From Salinicola corii (GTDB lineage: Bacteria > Pseudomonadota > Gammaproteobacteria > Pseudomonadales > Halomonadaceae): DNA of 64,000 nt. The translations under genes were made by a program, and so were the position numbers. This document shows, one piece after another, positions 22,258 through 31,663 of the stretch (position 1 is its first letter; each line of letters opens with the position of its first letter). The notes under the pieces were generated by a model. The model did no database searches. It had not been told where the DNA came from and was given only the letters and a program-made list of their open reading frames with translations. The stretch is from the NCBI RefSeq assembly GCF_008298015.1, contig NZ_VTPX01000007.1, positions 1-64,000 on the forward strand. The letters are read 5' to 3'.

Positions 22258-24266
22258 CCCAGGCGAACATCGAAAGCGCCCGCAAGACCCTGCTCGACGT
22301 ATTCGGCTTCCCGGCCTTTCGCGGCGGCCAGCAGGCCGTCGTCGAACGCGTCATCGCCGGTCGCTCCACCGCGGCGATCTTCGCCACCGGCGCCGGCAAG
22401 TCGCTCTGCTATCAGCTGCCGGCGCTTCACCTGCCGCATCTCACCCTGGTGGTCTCGCCGCTGCTGGCCTTGATGCAGGATCAGTTGGCCTTTCTCCAGC
22501 GTCACGGCTTGGCGGCCGCGAGCCTCGACTCCACCCAGGATCGCGACACCGCCCGCGAGATCATGGAGCGCGCCCGCAGCGGCGAGTTGAAGATCCTGAT
22601 GGTGTCGGTGGAGCGGCTCAAGAACGAACGCTTTCGCCACTTCCTGCGTCAGGTGGCGATCTCACTGCTGGTCATCGACGAAGCGCACTGCATCTCCGAG
22701 TGGGGACACAATTTCCGGCCCGACTATCTGAAGCTACCGGATTACCAGCGCGAGTTCGGCATCCCCCAGGCGCTGCTGCTGACCGCCACCGCCACGCCCG
22801 CGGTAATCGACGACATGCGCGCCAAGTTCGCCATCGCCGAGGAGGATGTCGTCACCACCGGCTTCTATCGCGACAACCTGGAGCTGCTGGTGCAGCCGGT
22901 AGAGGCCGATAACCGCCTGCCGGCACTGGTCGACTGGCTCGTCCCGCAGCAGCAGCCTGGCCGTGAAGCGCCCACCATCGTCTACGTCACGCTGCAGCAG
23001 ACCGCCGAGTCGGTGGCCGGGGCGCTGGCGAGCCGGGGCCTTTCGGCCCGCGCCTATCATGCCGGCCTCGACAGCGAGACCCGGGACCGGATCCAGCAGG
23101 GCTTCATGGACGGCGAGATTCCCTGCATCGTCGCCACCATCGCCTTCGGCATGGGGATCGACAAGGGCGATATCCGCAACGTCATTCACTACGACCTGCC
23201 CAAGTCGATCGAGAACTACAGCCAGGAGATCGGGCGCGCCGGGCGTGACGGCAAGCCGTCGCGCTGCCTGATGCTGGCCGGTCGGGACGGCCTGCGCGTG
23301 CTCGAGAACTTCGTCTACGGCGATACCCCGGAGCGCGAGGGTATCCGCCACGTGCTGAGCGAGATCGCCGACGCCGGCCGCCAATCGGCGCGCCAGTGGC
23401 CGGTGCTGCTCAACACGCTCTCCCGCGACAGCAACGTCCGTCTGCTGCCGTTGAAGACGCTGCTCGTCCGGCTCGAGATGCATGGCGTCATCGTACCCCG
23501 CTTCGCCTACCTGGCCGAGTACCGGCTGCGCTATCTCGACGAGACCGCCAACCTGGTCGTGCGCTTCGAGGGCGAGCGCGCCGACTTCGTACGCCTGCTC
23601 GTCGACAACATCGCCATCGCCAAGACCTGGGGCACGGTGGATTTCGAACGACTCCATCGGGCCGGCGAAGCGGCGGGGCTCGACGCCTCGCGCGCGAGGG
23701 TCATCACCGCACTGGAGTATTTCCAGGACAAGGGCTGGGTGGTGCTGGAAGGCAAACGCATGACCGACGTCTACGAGGTGCGCCAGCCCAAATTCGACAT
23801 CGACGCTCTGACCGATCGACTGCTGGCGGAGAGCCAAGCCCGGGAGCAGGCGGAGATAGACCGCCTCCAGGCCATGCTGGACCTGTTCGAATCGGACACC
23901 TGCCTGACCCGACGGCTCGCCGCTTACTTCGGCGACACGCGATTCGAGCACGATGACGCGCCAATGGACTGCGGCCATTGCTCGGTCTGCCATGGCCATA
24001 TCGCGCGTCTGCCGGGGGCGCCGTCCTTGCCCGAGCTAACCGATGCCGACTTCGCCCGCCAGGCCGGGCCGTTCATCGAACGCCACCGCGAACAGCTCGG
24101 GACGTTGCCCGGCGCGCAGCGCATCGCCCATTTCCTGTGCGGACTGTCGATGCCAGTGTTCACGCCGCTCAAGGCGCGGCAGTTGAACGGGTTCGGCGTC
24201 CACGAGCAGCGACCCTACCCCGAAGTCAGGGCGTGGGTCGAGGAACAGATAGCCCAAGCAGGCTGA
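22254..24266 (+). CDS. recQ: RecQ-family ATP-dependent DNA helicase
   Basis: A 670-residue 3'-5' DNA helicase. Motif I ATGAGKS (44-50), DEAH (142-145), HNFRPDYLKL just after, QEIGRAGRDG (motif VI) and a C-terminal zinc site with CGHCSVC (C573, C576, C579) and an earlier C in SDTCLTRR. Motif I has A for the usual G (TGAGKS rather than TGGGKS). A C-terminal helical extension (about 585-670) may be a divergent HRDC region. CAGGAGAG precedes the ATG, which overlaps the MFS stop by 4 bases, an unexpected coupling of exporter and helicase. The SOS-type box follows 44 bases after its stop. Confidence 0.85.
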   Translation: MTQANIESARKTLLDVFGFPAFRGGQQAVVERVIAGRSTAAIFATGAGKSLCYQLPALHLPHLTLVVSPLLALMQDQLAFLQRHGLAAASLDSTQDRDTAREIMERARSGELKILMVSVERLKNERFRHFLRQVAISLLVIDEAHCISEWGHNFRPDYLKLPDYQREFGIPQALLLTATATPAVIDDMRAKFAIAEEDVVTTGFYRDNLELLVQPVEADNRLPALVDWLVPQQQPGREAPTIVYVTLQQTAESVAGALASRGLSARAYHAGLDSETRDRIQQGFMDGEIPCIVATIAFGMGIDKGDIRNVIHYDLPKSIENYSQEIGRAGRDGKPSRCLMLAGRDGLRVLENFVYGDTPEREGIRHVLSEIADAGRQSARQWPVLLNTLSRDSNVRLLPLKTLLVRLEMHGVIVPRFAYLAEYRLRYLDETANLVVRFEGERADFVRLLVDNIAIAKTWGTVDFERLHRAGEAAGLDASRARVITALEYFQDKGWVVLEGKRMTDVYEVRQPKFDIDALTDRLLAESQAREQAEIDRLQAMLDLFESDTCLTRRLAAYFGDTRFEHDDAPMDCGHCSVCHGHIARLPGAPSLPELTDADFARQAGPFIERHREQLGTLPGAQRIAHFLCGLSMPVFTPLKARQLNGFGVHEQRPYPEVRAWVEEQIAQAG

Positions 24267-24310
24267 ACGCTTCAACCATTCCAACTTGTCGATCTCGGCG
24301 TTCTCGAATA

Positions 24311-24326
24311 CTGTATATTCAGACAG
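24311..24326. promoter_or_regulatory. LexA (SOS) box
   Basis: CTGTATATTCAGACAG fits CTG-N10-CAG with a TATAT-like left half, the LexA consensus of gammaproteobacteria. It lies 29 bases before the radical SAM start, overlapping the expected promoter, so the next two genes are probably DNA-damage induced. Confidence 0.7.
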
Positions 24327-24354
24327 TATTCGAGACGGGCCACAGGATTGCCGC

Positions 24355-25614
24355 ATGGAACTGATCGACAAGCTCTCCATCCTCGCCGATGCCGCCAAGT
24401 ACGATGCCTCTTGCGCCAGCAGCGGCGCGCCCAAGCGCTCGTCTCGCGGCAAGACGGGGCTCGGTTCGTCGAACGGCATGGGGATCTGTCATAGCTTCAC
24501 CCCGGACGGGCGCTGCGTGTCGCTGCTCAAGGTGTTGCTGACCAACTTCTGCCTGTTCGACTGCCAGTACTGCGTCAACCGGCGCTCGAGCAACGTGCCG
24601 CGAGCACGCTTCACGCCGGAGGAAGTCGTCCGCCTGACGCTGTCGTTCTACCGTCGCAATACCATCAGCGGGCTGTTTTTGAGTTCCGGGATCATTCGCT
24701 CCAGCGACTACACCATGGAGCAGCTGATCCAGGTGGCCCGGCTGCTGCGGGAGACGCACCAGTTCCGGGGCTACATCCATCTCAAGGCGATCCCGGAGGC
24801 GGATCCCAGGCTGCTCGAGGAAGCCGGGCGCTACGCTGACCGGCTCAGCGCGAACATCGAATTGCCGACCCTGACCGGCCTGAAGACGCTGGCCCCGGAA
24901 AAGGAGCTCGACACCATCCACTCGGCCATGAGCCACATGCGCCAGCGCATCGATGCCGCCAACGACGATGCCGAGCGGGACGCGAAGCGTCTGCCGCGCA
25001 GCGCCAACCCCAAGCGCATGGCGCCACGCTACGCACCCGGCGGCCAGAGCACGCAGATGATCGTCGGTGCCGATGCCACCGATGACCGCACCATCCTCCA
25101 GTCCGCCCAGCACCTCTACCGCGACTTCCGCCTCAAGCGCGTCTACTACTCGGCGTTCAGCCCGATTCCGGAGCGCCCCGCAGGGCTGCCCCAGGCCGCG
25201 CCGCCGTTGCTGCGCGAGCACCGGCTCTACCAGGCCGACTTCCTGATCCGTGGCTACGGCTTCCGGGCCGAGGAGTTGCTGAACGCACCGGGCAACCTGG
25301 ACCTGGAGATCGATCCCAAGCTGGCCTGGGCACTGGCACACCGCGACGATTTTCCGGTCGACCTCAACCGCGCCGAGCCGGCGATGATTGCCCGCGTTCC
25401 GGGCATCGGTCTGCGCAGCGTGCAACGGCTGGTCGATCTGCGGCGGCTGCGGCGCATCCGCTATCAGGACCTGGTGGCGCTGCGGTGTCGCCTGGAGACC
25501 CTGCGGCCATTCGTGGTGACCCAGGACTATCGCCCCACCGATGCCCAGCGCGACAGCTCGCGCCTGCGCCAGAGCCTGACCCAACCCCAGCCGGCGCAGA
25601 TGGCGTTGTGGTAG
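24355..25614 (+). CDS. Radical SAM protein, putative DNA repair/modification
   Basis: A 419-residue radical SAM enzyme with the cluster motif C66-x3-C70-x2-C73 (CLFDCQYC), a SAM-binding SSGIIRSS stretch (about 116), and a C-terminal helix-hairpin-helix-like segment (IARVPGIGLRSVQRLVDLRRL, about 344-364) of the kind that binds DNA. This is the family annotated as putative DNA modification/repair radical SAM protein (TIGR03916), always paired with a TIGR03915/DUF4130 protein, here the next gene 26 bases away. The LexA box upstream supports a role in damage repair. The lesion or base acted on is unknown. The ATG at 24355 gives the usual family start MELIDKL. Confidence 0.8.
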   Translation: MELIDKLSILADAAKYDASCASSGAPKRSSRGKTGLGSSNGMGICHSFTPDGRCVSLLKVLLTNFCLFDCQYCVNRRSSNVPRARFTPEEVVRLTLSFYRRNTISGLFLSSGIIRSSDYTMEQLIQVARLLRETHQFRGYIHLKAIPEADPRLLEEAGRYADRLSANIELPTLTGLKTLAPEKELDTIHSAMSHMRQRIDAANDDAERDAKRLPRSANPKRMAPRYAPGGQSTQMIVGADATDDRTILQSAQHLYRDFRLKRVYYSAFSPIPERPAGLPQAAPPLLREHRLYQADFLIRGYGFRAEELLNAPGNLDLEIDPKLAWALAHRDDFPVDLNRAEPAMIARVPGIGLRSVQRLVDLRRLRRIRYQDLVALRCRLETLRPFVVTQDYRPTDAQRDSSRLRQSLTQPQPAQMALW

Positions 25615-25640
25615 CGCCGCCTTCCGCAGGAGATACCGCC

Positions 25641-26561
25641 ATGCGCAATGCCTCGCCGCTTCCGCCGTCCTGCGCTGCCTGGGCCAACGATTTCGACGAG
25701 TGGCGCGCCCAGGCGCGCCGACTGCTCCACGCCGGGGTGCCACCGGCCAGTGTGACCTGGCACGACGGCAACGACGGTCATGACGATCTCTTTTCCTCGC
25801 TGGAGCTGCCGCCGACGTTGCCAGGCTCCACGCCGGCAGCGATCCGGATCGGTCGCGACCAGCTGACGCTGCTGGGTAACGCCGCGCGCTATCGTGCGGA
25901 CGGCCACGACCAGCCGCGCTGGCCATTGCTGTACCGGGTGTTGTGGCGATGGGCCCGGGGCGACGCCGCGGCCATGCATCCCGCCGATAGGGATGGCCGC
26001 GTGCTGCATCAGCGCTGGCACGCGGTCAAGCGGGAAGCCCACCACATGCATGCGTTCCTGCGCTTCCATCGCCGCGACGAGGCCCGAGGTGAACGCTACG
26101 TGGCATGGTTCGAGCCCGCCCATGACGTGCTCGACCTGGCCGCGGAGCACTTTGCCGACCGCATGGGCGGTTCACGCTGGATCATCGCCACGCCCCACGG
26201 TGGCGTAGGCTGGGATGGCTCGGCGCTGGACTATCGCGCTCCCTGCCCGGCGGCCTGGACCGAGGAGGCCAGGACGGCCGCCGAGCGCGCCAACGCCGAC
26301 GAGGAGCACGACCTGTGGCGAACCTATTTCGTCAGCACCTTCAATCCCGCACGCCTCAATCACAGGGTGATGACCCAGCACATGCCGCAGCGGTTCTGGC
26401 GTCATCTCAGCGAGGGCGATCTGATTCCGGAGTTGGAGGCCAGGGCGCGCCATGGTGGGCAACGCCTGGCCCAGGAGAGCAGCGTGGGCCGGCGCAAGGG
26501 CAAGGCGCTCCCGGACGCCAGGACCACCCTCTCCCAGCCATCGCCGGACGACGAAGGCTAG
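25641..26561 (+). CDS. DUF4130/TIGR03915 partner of radical SAM protein
   Basis: A 306-residue soluble protein. It contains the family features LYRVLWRWARGD, HAVKREAHHMHAFLRF and YVAWFEPAHDVLDLAAEHFADRM (middle third), then a WRTYFVSTFNPARLNHRVMTQHMPQRFW block before a basic, variable tail. In other bacteria this domain is found alone beside the radical SAM partner or fused to a UdgX-like uracil-DNA glycosylase; here no glycosylase domain is attached. AGGAGA precedes the ATG at 25641. It shares the SOS-controlled operon. Biochemical activity is not established. Confidence 0.75.
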   Translation: MRNASPLPPSCAAWANDFDEWRAQARRLLHAGVPPASVTWHDGNDGHDDLFSSLELPPTLPGSTPAAIRIGRDQLTLLGNAARYRADGHDQPRWPLLYRVLWRWARGDAAAMHPADRDGRVLHQRWHAVKREAHHMHAFLRFHRRDEARGERYVAWFEPAHDVLDLAAEHFADRMGGSRWIIATPHGGVGWDGSALDYRAPCPAAWTEEARTAAERANADEEHDLWRTYFVSTFNPARLNHRVMTQHMPQRFWRHLSEGDLIPELEARARHGGQRLAQESSVGRRKGKALPDARTTLSQPSPDDEG

Positions 26562-26586
26562 ACGGCGAGCGACACCGTCCAGCCAG

Positions 26587-28263
26587 TCAGGATGTACCGG
26601 TCCGCGCCACCGCATCTCGACTGGCCAGCTCGCGCTCGTCGCCGGTCAGCTCGCGCAGATGACCATCGCGCATCTCCAGCAGCCGGTCGGCGTGGGCGAA
26701 ATAGTGATCGTCGTGGCTGATGGCAAAGACGGTGATGCCCAGTTCCCGGAAACACGGCATCAGTTCACGGTAGAAAGCGCGCCGGAACTGCGGGTCCTGA
26801 TCCGCGGCCCACTCGTCGAGGAGCAGGATCTGGCGCTGTTCGACCAGCGCCATCAGCAGCGCCAGGCGCTTGCGCTGCCCCTGGGAGAGTTCGGTATCGA
26901 GCACCTTGCCGTCGTCGAGCTGTAGCTTCTTCGCCAGTTGCAGGGTCTGCAGCCAGTTGTCCAGCAAGGCGGGATCGGCACTGCCGCCACGTGGCCCCAT
27001 CAACCGATCGAACTGATGGAAGTCGGTATAGACCGCCGAGAAACGCTGACGATAACGGTGCCAGTCCGACTCGCCGATGATTTCGTCGTCGAGACGGATT
27101 TCCCCCGAGTGAGGTCGATAGAGCCCAGTCAGCAGCTTGGCCAGCGTCGACTTGCCGCTGCCGTTGCCACCGATCAGGTAGACCTGTTCGCCACGTTCCA
27201 GACGCAGGTTGATCGGCCCGACGGCAAATCCTTCCCGCCCCGCCTTGGCCGGATAGCGATAGCTGATATCGCGCATCTCGAGCACCTGCCACTCGCTGTG
27301 CGTCTCGACCAGATCGAACGCCTCGCGATACTCCACCAGTGACAGTTCGCGCAGCTTGTCGAACGACACCTGCGCGGTGATCAGCGTTGGCGTCGCACCG
27401 ACGGCCTGGATCAGCGGCGAGCGCAGGAACAGCAGCGTCAGCGAGAACGTGGCGGCGACGGCCGTGTTGGACCAGCCCAGGCCATTGGCGAGGAAGAACA
27501 CCACGCCGATGGCGCCGAGCATCATGATGTTGGTCCAGTTGCCGGCGCTCAGGTGATAGGTATCGGCGCGAATGATGTGATCCCGGTAGGTTCGGGCGTC
27601 GGCGCCGTAAACCTCTTCGAGCAGGTGACGGGCGCGATCGCGATTGAGCGCCAGCTCCTTGCGGCCGTGGATGATCGTCTCGTAGTCCTGATAGAGCCGG
27701 CTGTCGGTGGCGCGGGTGATCCGAATATGGTGGTAGACCTTCGAGACCAGCCACCACCCGACCAGCATGGTCACGGCGATCCAGATGGCGGTCACCAGCA
27801 GCAGCGGCGGCGATAGCCAGAACAGATAGCCGACGGAGGCCAGCGTGATGACGATCCCCTGGACGAGTTCCGGCAGGCGCACGAAGGCGATGGTCACGTT
27901 GCGAATGTCGCTGGAGAGGCACGACAGCAGATGCGCGCTGCCAAGCTGCTCGAGACGTTCGATATCGGTGTCGAGGATGCGCTTGATCAGCCGGCCGCGC
28001 AGGCGGTAGACGAAGTGGTGCCCCAGGGTCGTCAACGCCAGCTGCGACCCCAGCGTCACCGCCAGCAGCAGTGCCACCAGCCCGATGAACGGCAGCAGGG
28101 CGGTGACCGCACTGATTTCACCGCCACCCGGATCGGTGACGATCAGGTAGTGGTTGATGAAGGCGATGACGCCGATCCCCAGCGCCGCGCTCAGAAGGCT
28201 GAGCAGCATGACGCCGATGAACGGCCAGCGATAGTGACGAAAGACGACGCGCAGTAGTTCCAT
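26587..28263 (-). CDS. Cyclic-peptide/siderophore ABC exporter, PvdE/SyrD type
   Basis: A 558-residue fused permease-ATPase: six membrane spans in the first 330 residues, then an ATPase domain with Walker [15 protein letters not shown] (about 365-373), signature [15 protein letters not shown] and Walker [14 protein letters not shown]. The DEWAADQDP form and Q-x-R-x-x-F-Y motif are typical of the cyclic-peptide transporter family (PvdE, SyrD). PvdE moves a pyoverdine precursor to the periplasm. Here no NRPS is in view; export of the hydroxamate siderophore or of another peptide is possible. A Fur-like box lies 150 bases upstream. I took the ATG at 28263, which gives the usual length; an ATG 75 bases upstream is possible. 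Confidence 0.75.
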   Translation of the reverse strand: MELLRVVFRHYRWPFIGVMLLSLLSAALGIGVIAFINHYLIVTDPGGGEISAVTALLPFIGLVALLLAVTLGSQLALTTLGHHFVYRLRGRLIKRILDTDIERLEQLGSAHLLSCLSSDIRNVTIAFVRLPELVQGIVITLASVGYLFWLSPPLLLVTAIWIAVTMLVGWWLVSKVYHHIRITRATDSRLYQDYETIIHGRKELALNRDRARHLLEEVYGADARTYRDHIIRADTYHLSAGNWTNIMMLGAIGVVFFLANGLGWSNTAVAATFSLTLLFLRSPLIQAVGATPTLITAQVSFDKLRELSLVEYREAFDLVETHSEWQVLEMRDISYRYPAKAGREGFAVGPINLRLERGEQVYLIGGNGSGKSTLAKLLTGLYRPHSGEIRLDDEIIGESDWHRYRQRFSAVYTDFHQFDRLMGPRGGSADPALLDNWLQTLQLAKKLQLDDGKVLDTELSQGQRKRLALLMALVEQRQILLLDEWAADQDPQFRRAFYRELMPCFRELGITVFAISHDDHYFAHADRLLEMRDGHLRELTGDERELASRDAVARTGTS

Positions 28264-28411
28264 TCGGGTTCCGTAGCCGGCGATGGGGTTCGTTGTTCGC
28301 CGCAAGCATGACGCACTCGCCGCCGTATTTCGCGGCAACAGCCAGGTCGGAAGCGCTTGTCGGGCGTCGAACGAGAGAGACGGCGCCGATGATCGACGGC
28401 GAACCGCAGGC

Positions 28412-28430
28412 GCGAATGATTCTAATCTTC
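28412..28430. promoter_or_regulatory. Fur-box-like sequence upstream of ABC exporter
   Basis: GCGAATGATTCTAATCTTC matches 12 of 19 Fur-consensus positions. It lies between the LysR gene end (28479) and the exporter start (28263) and suits iron control of the exporter. Confidence 0.5.
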
Positions 28431-28478
28431 ACTAACGAAGTCAAGCCGCAGCGAACACACCCCGAGGTCGGGGCGTGC

Positions 28479-29390
28479 TCACGCCTCGTCGTCGGCAAAC
28501 ATCATCTGAATGCGTGAACGCAGCCAACGCTCCGCGGGGTCGTTGTCGTAGACGCTCTGCCACACCATGCTCAACGGTGACGGGGGTCGTTCCAATGGCA
28601 ACTCGTCGACCCGCAGCCCGCCCTGCGCCGCCAGCACGTCGGCGGCGTAATCGGGTACGGTGGCGACCATGTCGGTATCCCGCAGCAGCGAGGCCAGACT
28701 GTTGAACTGTGGCACGGCCAGCACGATACGACGCTTGCGCCCTTTCTCGGCGAGCAGATCGTCGACATAGCCGTTGAGATCACCGTCGAACGAAACCAGG
28801 GCATGGGGCCGCTCGCAATAATCGTCGAGGGTCAGCGCGCCCGGACGACTATCCGCCCGCAACACCCGGGCGTGACTGTGGCGCAGGATCTTCTGCTTGG
28901 CGTTGGCCGGCAAATCTCGCGCATACCCGGCGGCGACGGTCACCTCGCCGGTATTGAGCAGTTGCGGCATCAGGTGGAAATCGGCGCGTCTCACCACCAG
29001 CACGATACCCGGCGCCTCGGTCCGCAGCCGTTTGAGCAACGCCGGAAGCAGGGCGAACTCGATGTCGTCGCTGAACCCGACCCGAAATACCGCTTCGCTG
29101 GTCGCCGGGTCGAATTCGCTGGTACGGCTGAGGACGTTGGAAATCGCATCGAGAGCCGGCTGCAGCTGTTCGTAGATCTGCTCCGCGCGGGCGGTAGGCA
29201 CCATCTGGCGGCCGGTGCGCACCAGCAACGGATCACCGAGGACATCCCGGAGTCGCGACAGCGCGGCGCTGGTCGCAGGCTGCCCCAGAAACAGCCGCTC
29301 CGCGGCACGCGAGACACTGCGCTCCTGCATCAGTGTCTCGAACACCACCAGTAGCTTGAAATCCACCCCTCGCAGGTCACTACGATTCAT
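28479..29390 (-). CDS. LysR-family regulator, NodD/LeuO-like subgroup
   Basis: A 303-residue LysR-type regulator. The N-terminal winged helix is DFKLLVVFETLMQERSVSRAAERLFLGQPATSAALSRLR (about 10-48), followed by the substrate-binding domain (from about 95). The DLxLLxVFxxLMxExSVxRAAxRL pattern places it near the NodD/PnbR group. It is divergent from the oxidoreductase gene at 29538, with 147 bases between, and most likely controls that gene and the AEC carrier. The inducer is unknown. Confidence 0.8.
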   Translation of the reverse strand: MNRSDLRGVDFKLLVVFETLMQERSVSRAAERLFLGQPATSAALSRLRDVLGDPLLVRTGRQMVPTARAEQIYEQLQPALDAISNVLSRTSEFDPATSEAVFRVGFSDDIEFALLPALLKRLRTEAPGIVLVVRRADFHLMPQLLNTGEVTVAAGYARDLPANAKQKILRHSHARVLRADSRPGALTLDDYCERPHALVSFDGDLNGYVDDLLAEKGRKRRIVLAVPQFNSLASLLRDTDMVATVPDYAADVLAAQGGLRVDELPLERPPSPLSMVWQSVYDNDPAERWLRSRIQMMFADDEA

Positions 29391-29537
29391 TCATGTCTCC
29401 CATTGGCGGGTGGCGTCGACCCTCGGCGCGAATGCTGTATCGATAAGCGTTATAACCACTATCGATCCTCGAGCATAGTGTTTGTCCGCCATCGTCGATA
29501 GAGTCGGGGACAAACCCTGGATACATTGAGGTGCACA

Positions 29538-30557
29538 ATGTTACGTGCGATACAGTTTCAACGTTTCGGCGACGCCGACGTTCTGGAAATCATTGAGCGC
29601 GACGATCCGCACCCCGCCACCGGGGAGGTTCTGATCGAGACCGAGGCGCTCGGCATCAATTGGCAGGATGTCATGTGGCGGCGCAACATGGCACCAACGC
29701 TGGCCAGGCTGCCGGCCGGCTCGGGCAGCGAGATGGCCGGCACGGTCATCGCCGTTGGCCCGGACGTCACGGCGTTTTCGCCAGGCGATCGCGTCGCCTC
29801 GATTCCCGCCTTCGACCCCAACCAGTATACGGCACACGCCGAACGCGCGCTGCTACCGGCGGAGGCGCTCATCGCCTACCCCGACTGTCTGTCGTCAAGC
29901 GAAGCCAGCGTCCATTACCTGCCGTCGTTGGTCTCCTGGCTTGGATTTCGCGAGGTCGCCAACCTCGAGCCCGGCGAGACGGTGCTGATCACCGGCGCTT
30001 GCCATATCGGGGGGCCTTACGCCGTGCAGGTCGCGCGGGCGTTGGGCGCCCGAGTGATCGCGGCAACCCCTCACGAGGCCGCCGTCGACTATCTGAAATC
30101 CCTCGGCGCCTCGGCAGTGGTGCATACGGAAACCCAGGATCTTGCCACTCGGATCGACAAGCTGACCGATCACCACGGCGTCGACATCGTGCTGGACGCC
30201 CTGGGTGGCCCTCAGATGAACCTGCTGGGCGATGTCCTGGCGCCTCGCGGCCGACTGATCCTCTATGACATGCTGGACGGCAACCAGACCACGTTCCCGG
30301 CCCAGGCGGTGTTCCGCAAGAACATCCAGTTCCATGTGCACTGCCTCTCCAACTTCAGCGGCAAGCCCGAGTTGGGAATTCCCCAGAATCGCGAAGCGCT
30401 GGACCGCGCCATCGCCGATGTCGAGCGGATGACCCGGGGTGGCGAACTCAAGCCTCAGATCGACTATCGATTCCCGTTCGAAGAGATCGCCGAAGCGCAT
30501 CGCTACCTGGAAACCTGCGCCAATCACCATGGTCGGATCGTGGTCGAGATGGCTTGA
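29538..30557 (+). CDS. Zinc-type/quinone oxidoreductase (MDR superfamily)
   Basis: A 339-residue medium-chain dehydrogenase/reductase. N-terminal GroES-like domain (about 1-120), then a Rossmann domain with ETVLITGACHIGGPYAVQVA (about 150-170). The structural-zinc cysteine cluster of classical alcohol dehydrogenases is absent and the chain fits NADPH:quinone reductase-type (QOR) members. The ATG at 29538 is preferred over an upstream TTG as it gives the standard MLRAIQF start. The LysR gene is divergent; the AEC carrier follows 109 bases later. Substrate unknown. Confidence 0.75.
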   Translation: MLRAIQFQRFGDADVLEIIERDDPHPATGEVLIETEALGINWQDVMWRRNMAPTLARLPAGSGSEMAGTVIAVGPDVTAFSPGDRVASIPAFDPNQYTAHAERALLPAEALIAYPDCLSSSEASVHYLPSLVSWLGFREVANLEPGETVLITGACHIGGPYAVQVARALGARVIAATPHEAAVDYLKSLGASAVVHTETQDLATRIDKLTDHHGVDIVLDALGGPQMNLLGDVLAPRGRLILYDMLDGNQTTFPAQAVFRKNIQFHVHCLSNFSGKPELGIPQNREALDRAIADVERMTRGGELKPQIDYRFPFEEIAEAHRYLETCANHHGRIVVEMA

Positions 30558-30666
30558 TCGCCCGGTCTGGAACCTGATCGACAGGCAATCGTGCATTGCC
30601 AGCCCCATGACGGATTGACGACAATACCACTTCAACTTTCGTCGCAATCACGATCAAGGACACCCG

Positions 30667-31542
30667 ATGCTCGCTCAACTGTTCGCCGTCATGGCCCCTG
30701 TCCTGGTTGGCGCGAGCATCGGGTTCGGCTGGATCCGTCTGGGCTACGGCTACCCCACCGAGTTTGTCACCAAACTCGTCTTCAACATCGGCACACCGGC
30801 GCTGGTACTGGCCTCCCTGGCCGACGCCGAGGTCGATCCAGATGCCTTCGGGCGCACGCTCGCGACGACCTTTCTAGTGCTCGCGGGGATGGCGCTGGCA
30901 AGCTTCGGTGTCGCCAAGCTGCTGCGCAAACCCTGGCAGGTCATCATTTCGCCGATGATGTATCCGAACGCCGGCAATATGGGCCTGCCCGTCGCGCTTT
31001 ACGCCTTCGGCAAGGAAGGTTTCACGTTTGCCATGACGGCCTGGGTGGCGAACGCATTGATCCAGTTCACCGTCGGCATGATGATGGCGACGCGTGGCAA
31101 TCCCTGGAAGGCGCTGATACGCAACCCCACGCTCTACAGCATCGCGATCTCGCTGACATTGATGCTGACCAGCGTGTCTCTGCCGGCGTGGCTCGGCAAC
31201 ACCGTGCATCTGCTCTCCGGCTTGACGATCCCGTTGATGCTGATCACGCTCGGCGTCTCGTTGGCCAGTATCCAGGCTCGCAACCTCTCCTCCGGCTTCC
31301 TGTTCACGCTCTGCCGCGTGCCCATTGCGCTGGCCCTCTCTTTCGCCATTGCCGCCTGGCTCGGCCTGCCACCGGTTGCCGCCAGCGCCGTGGCGCTGCA
31401 GATGAGCATGCCGGTGGCCGTCTACAATTACCTGTTCGCCCAGCGTTCACGCCGTGAACCGGAGTACGTCGCCGGCCTGGTCTTCTGCTCGACGCTGCTG
31501 GCCTTCGTCTACCTGCCGCTGGAATTGGCTTTCATGCTGTAG
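30667..31542 (+). CDS. AEC-family transporter
   Basis: A 291-residue integral membrane protein with about ten hydrophobic segments in two halves, typical of the auxin efflux carrier family. Bacterial members (e.g. malonate or malate carriers) move small organic acids; nothing here fixes the substrate. Family-like features are SMxxPNAGNMGLP (about 95-110) in the first half and the VALQMSMPVAVYNYL stretch (about 240-255) in the second. AAGGA precedes the ATG. It follows the QOR-like gene on the same strand and may share LysR control. Confidence 0.75.
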   Translation: MLAQLFAVMAPVLVGASIGFGWIRLGYGYPTEFVTKLVFNIGTPALVLASLADAEVDPDAFGRTLATTFLVLAGMALASFGVAKLLRKPWQVIISPMMYPNAGNMGLPVALYAFGKEGFTFAMTAWVANALIQFTVGMMMATRGNPWKALIRNPTLYSIAISLTLMLTSVSLPAWLGNTVHLLSGLTIPLMLITLGVSLASIQARNLSSGFLFTLCRVPIALALSFAIAAWLGLPPVAASAVALQMSMPVAVYNYLFAQRSRREPEYVAGLVFCSTLLAFVYLPLELAFML

Positions 31543-31584
31543 CGTGGCCTCCCGCTCGCTTGCAAATGCGCACCGAGCAGCTAC

Positions 31585-31599
31585 ATTACAAAGTGTAAT
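31585..31599. promoter_or_regulatory. ATTACA-N3-TGTAAT palindrome
   Basis: A perfect 6-bp dyad around AAG, 65 bases upstream of the PRC-barrel gene and followed by a further ATTACA at 31616. A candidate operator; the bound regulator is unknown. Confidence 0.35.
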
Positions 31600-31663
31600 C
31601 TTTAAAAGTTAATGGATTACAGGTAGTTGCACGCCATAGAAGCCATGAGTCAAGGAGACGTAA

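Noticed and set aside
24319-25926. Long minus-strand frame antisense to the radical SAM and DUF4130 genes
   Set aside because: High-GC shadow frame; the plus-strand proteins have clear motifs and ribosome-binding sites.
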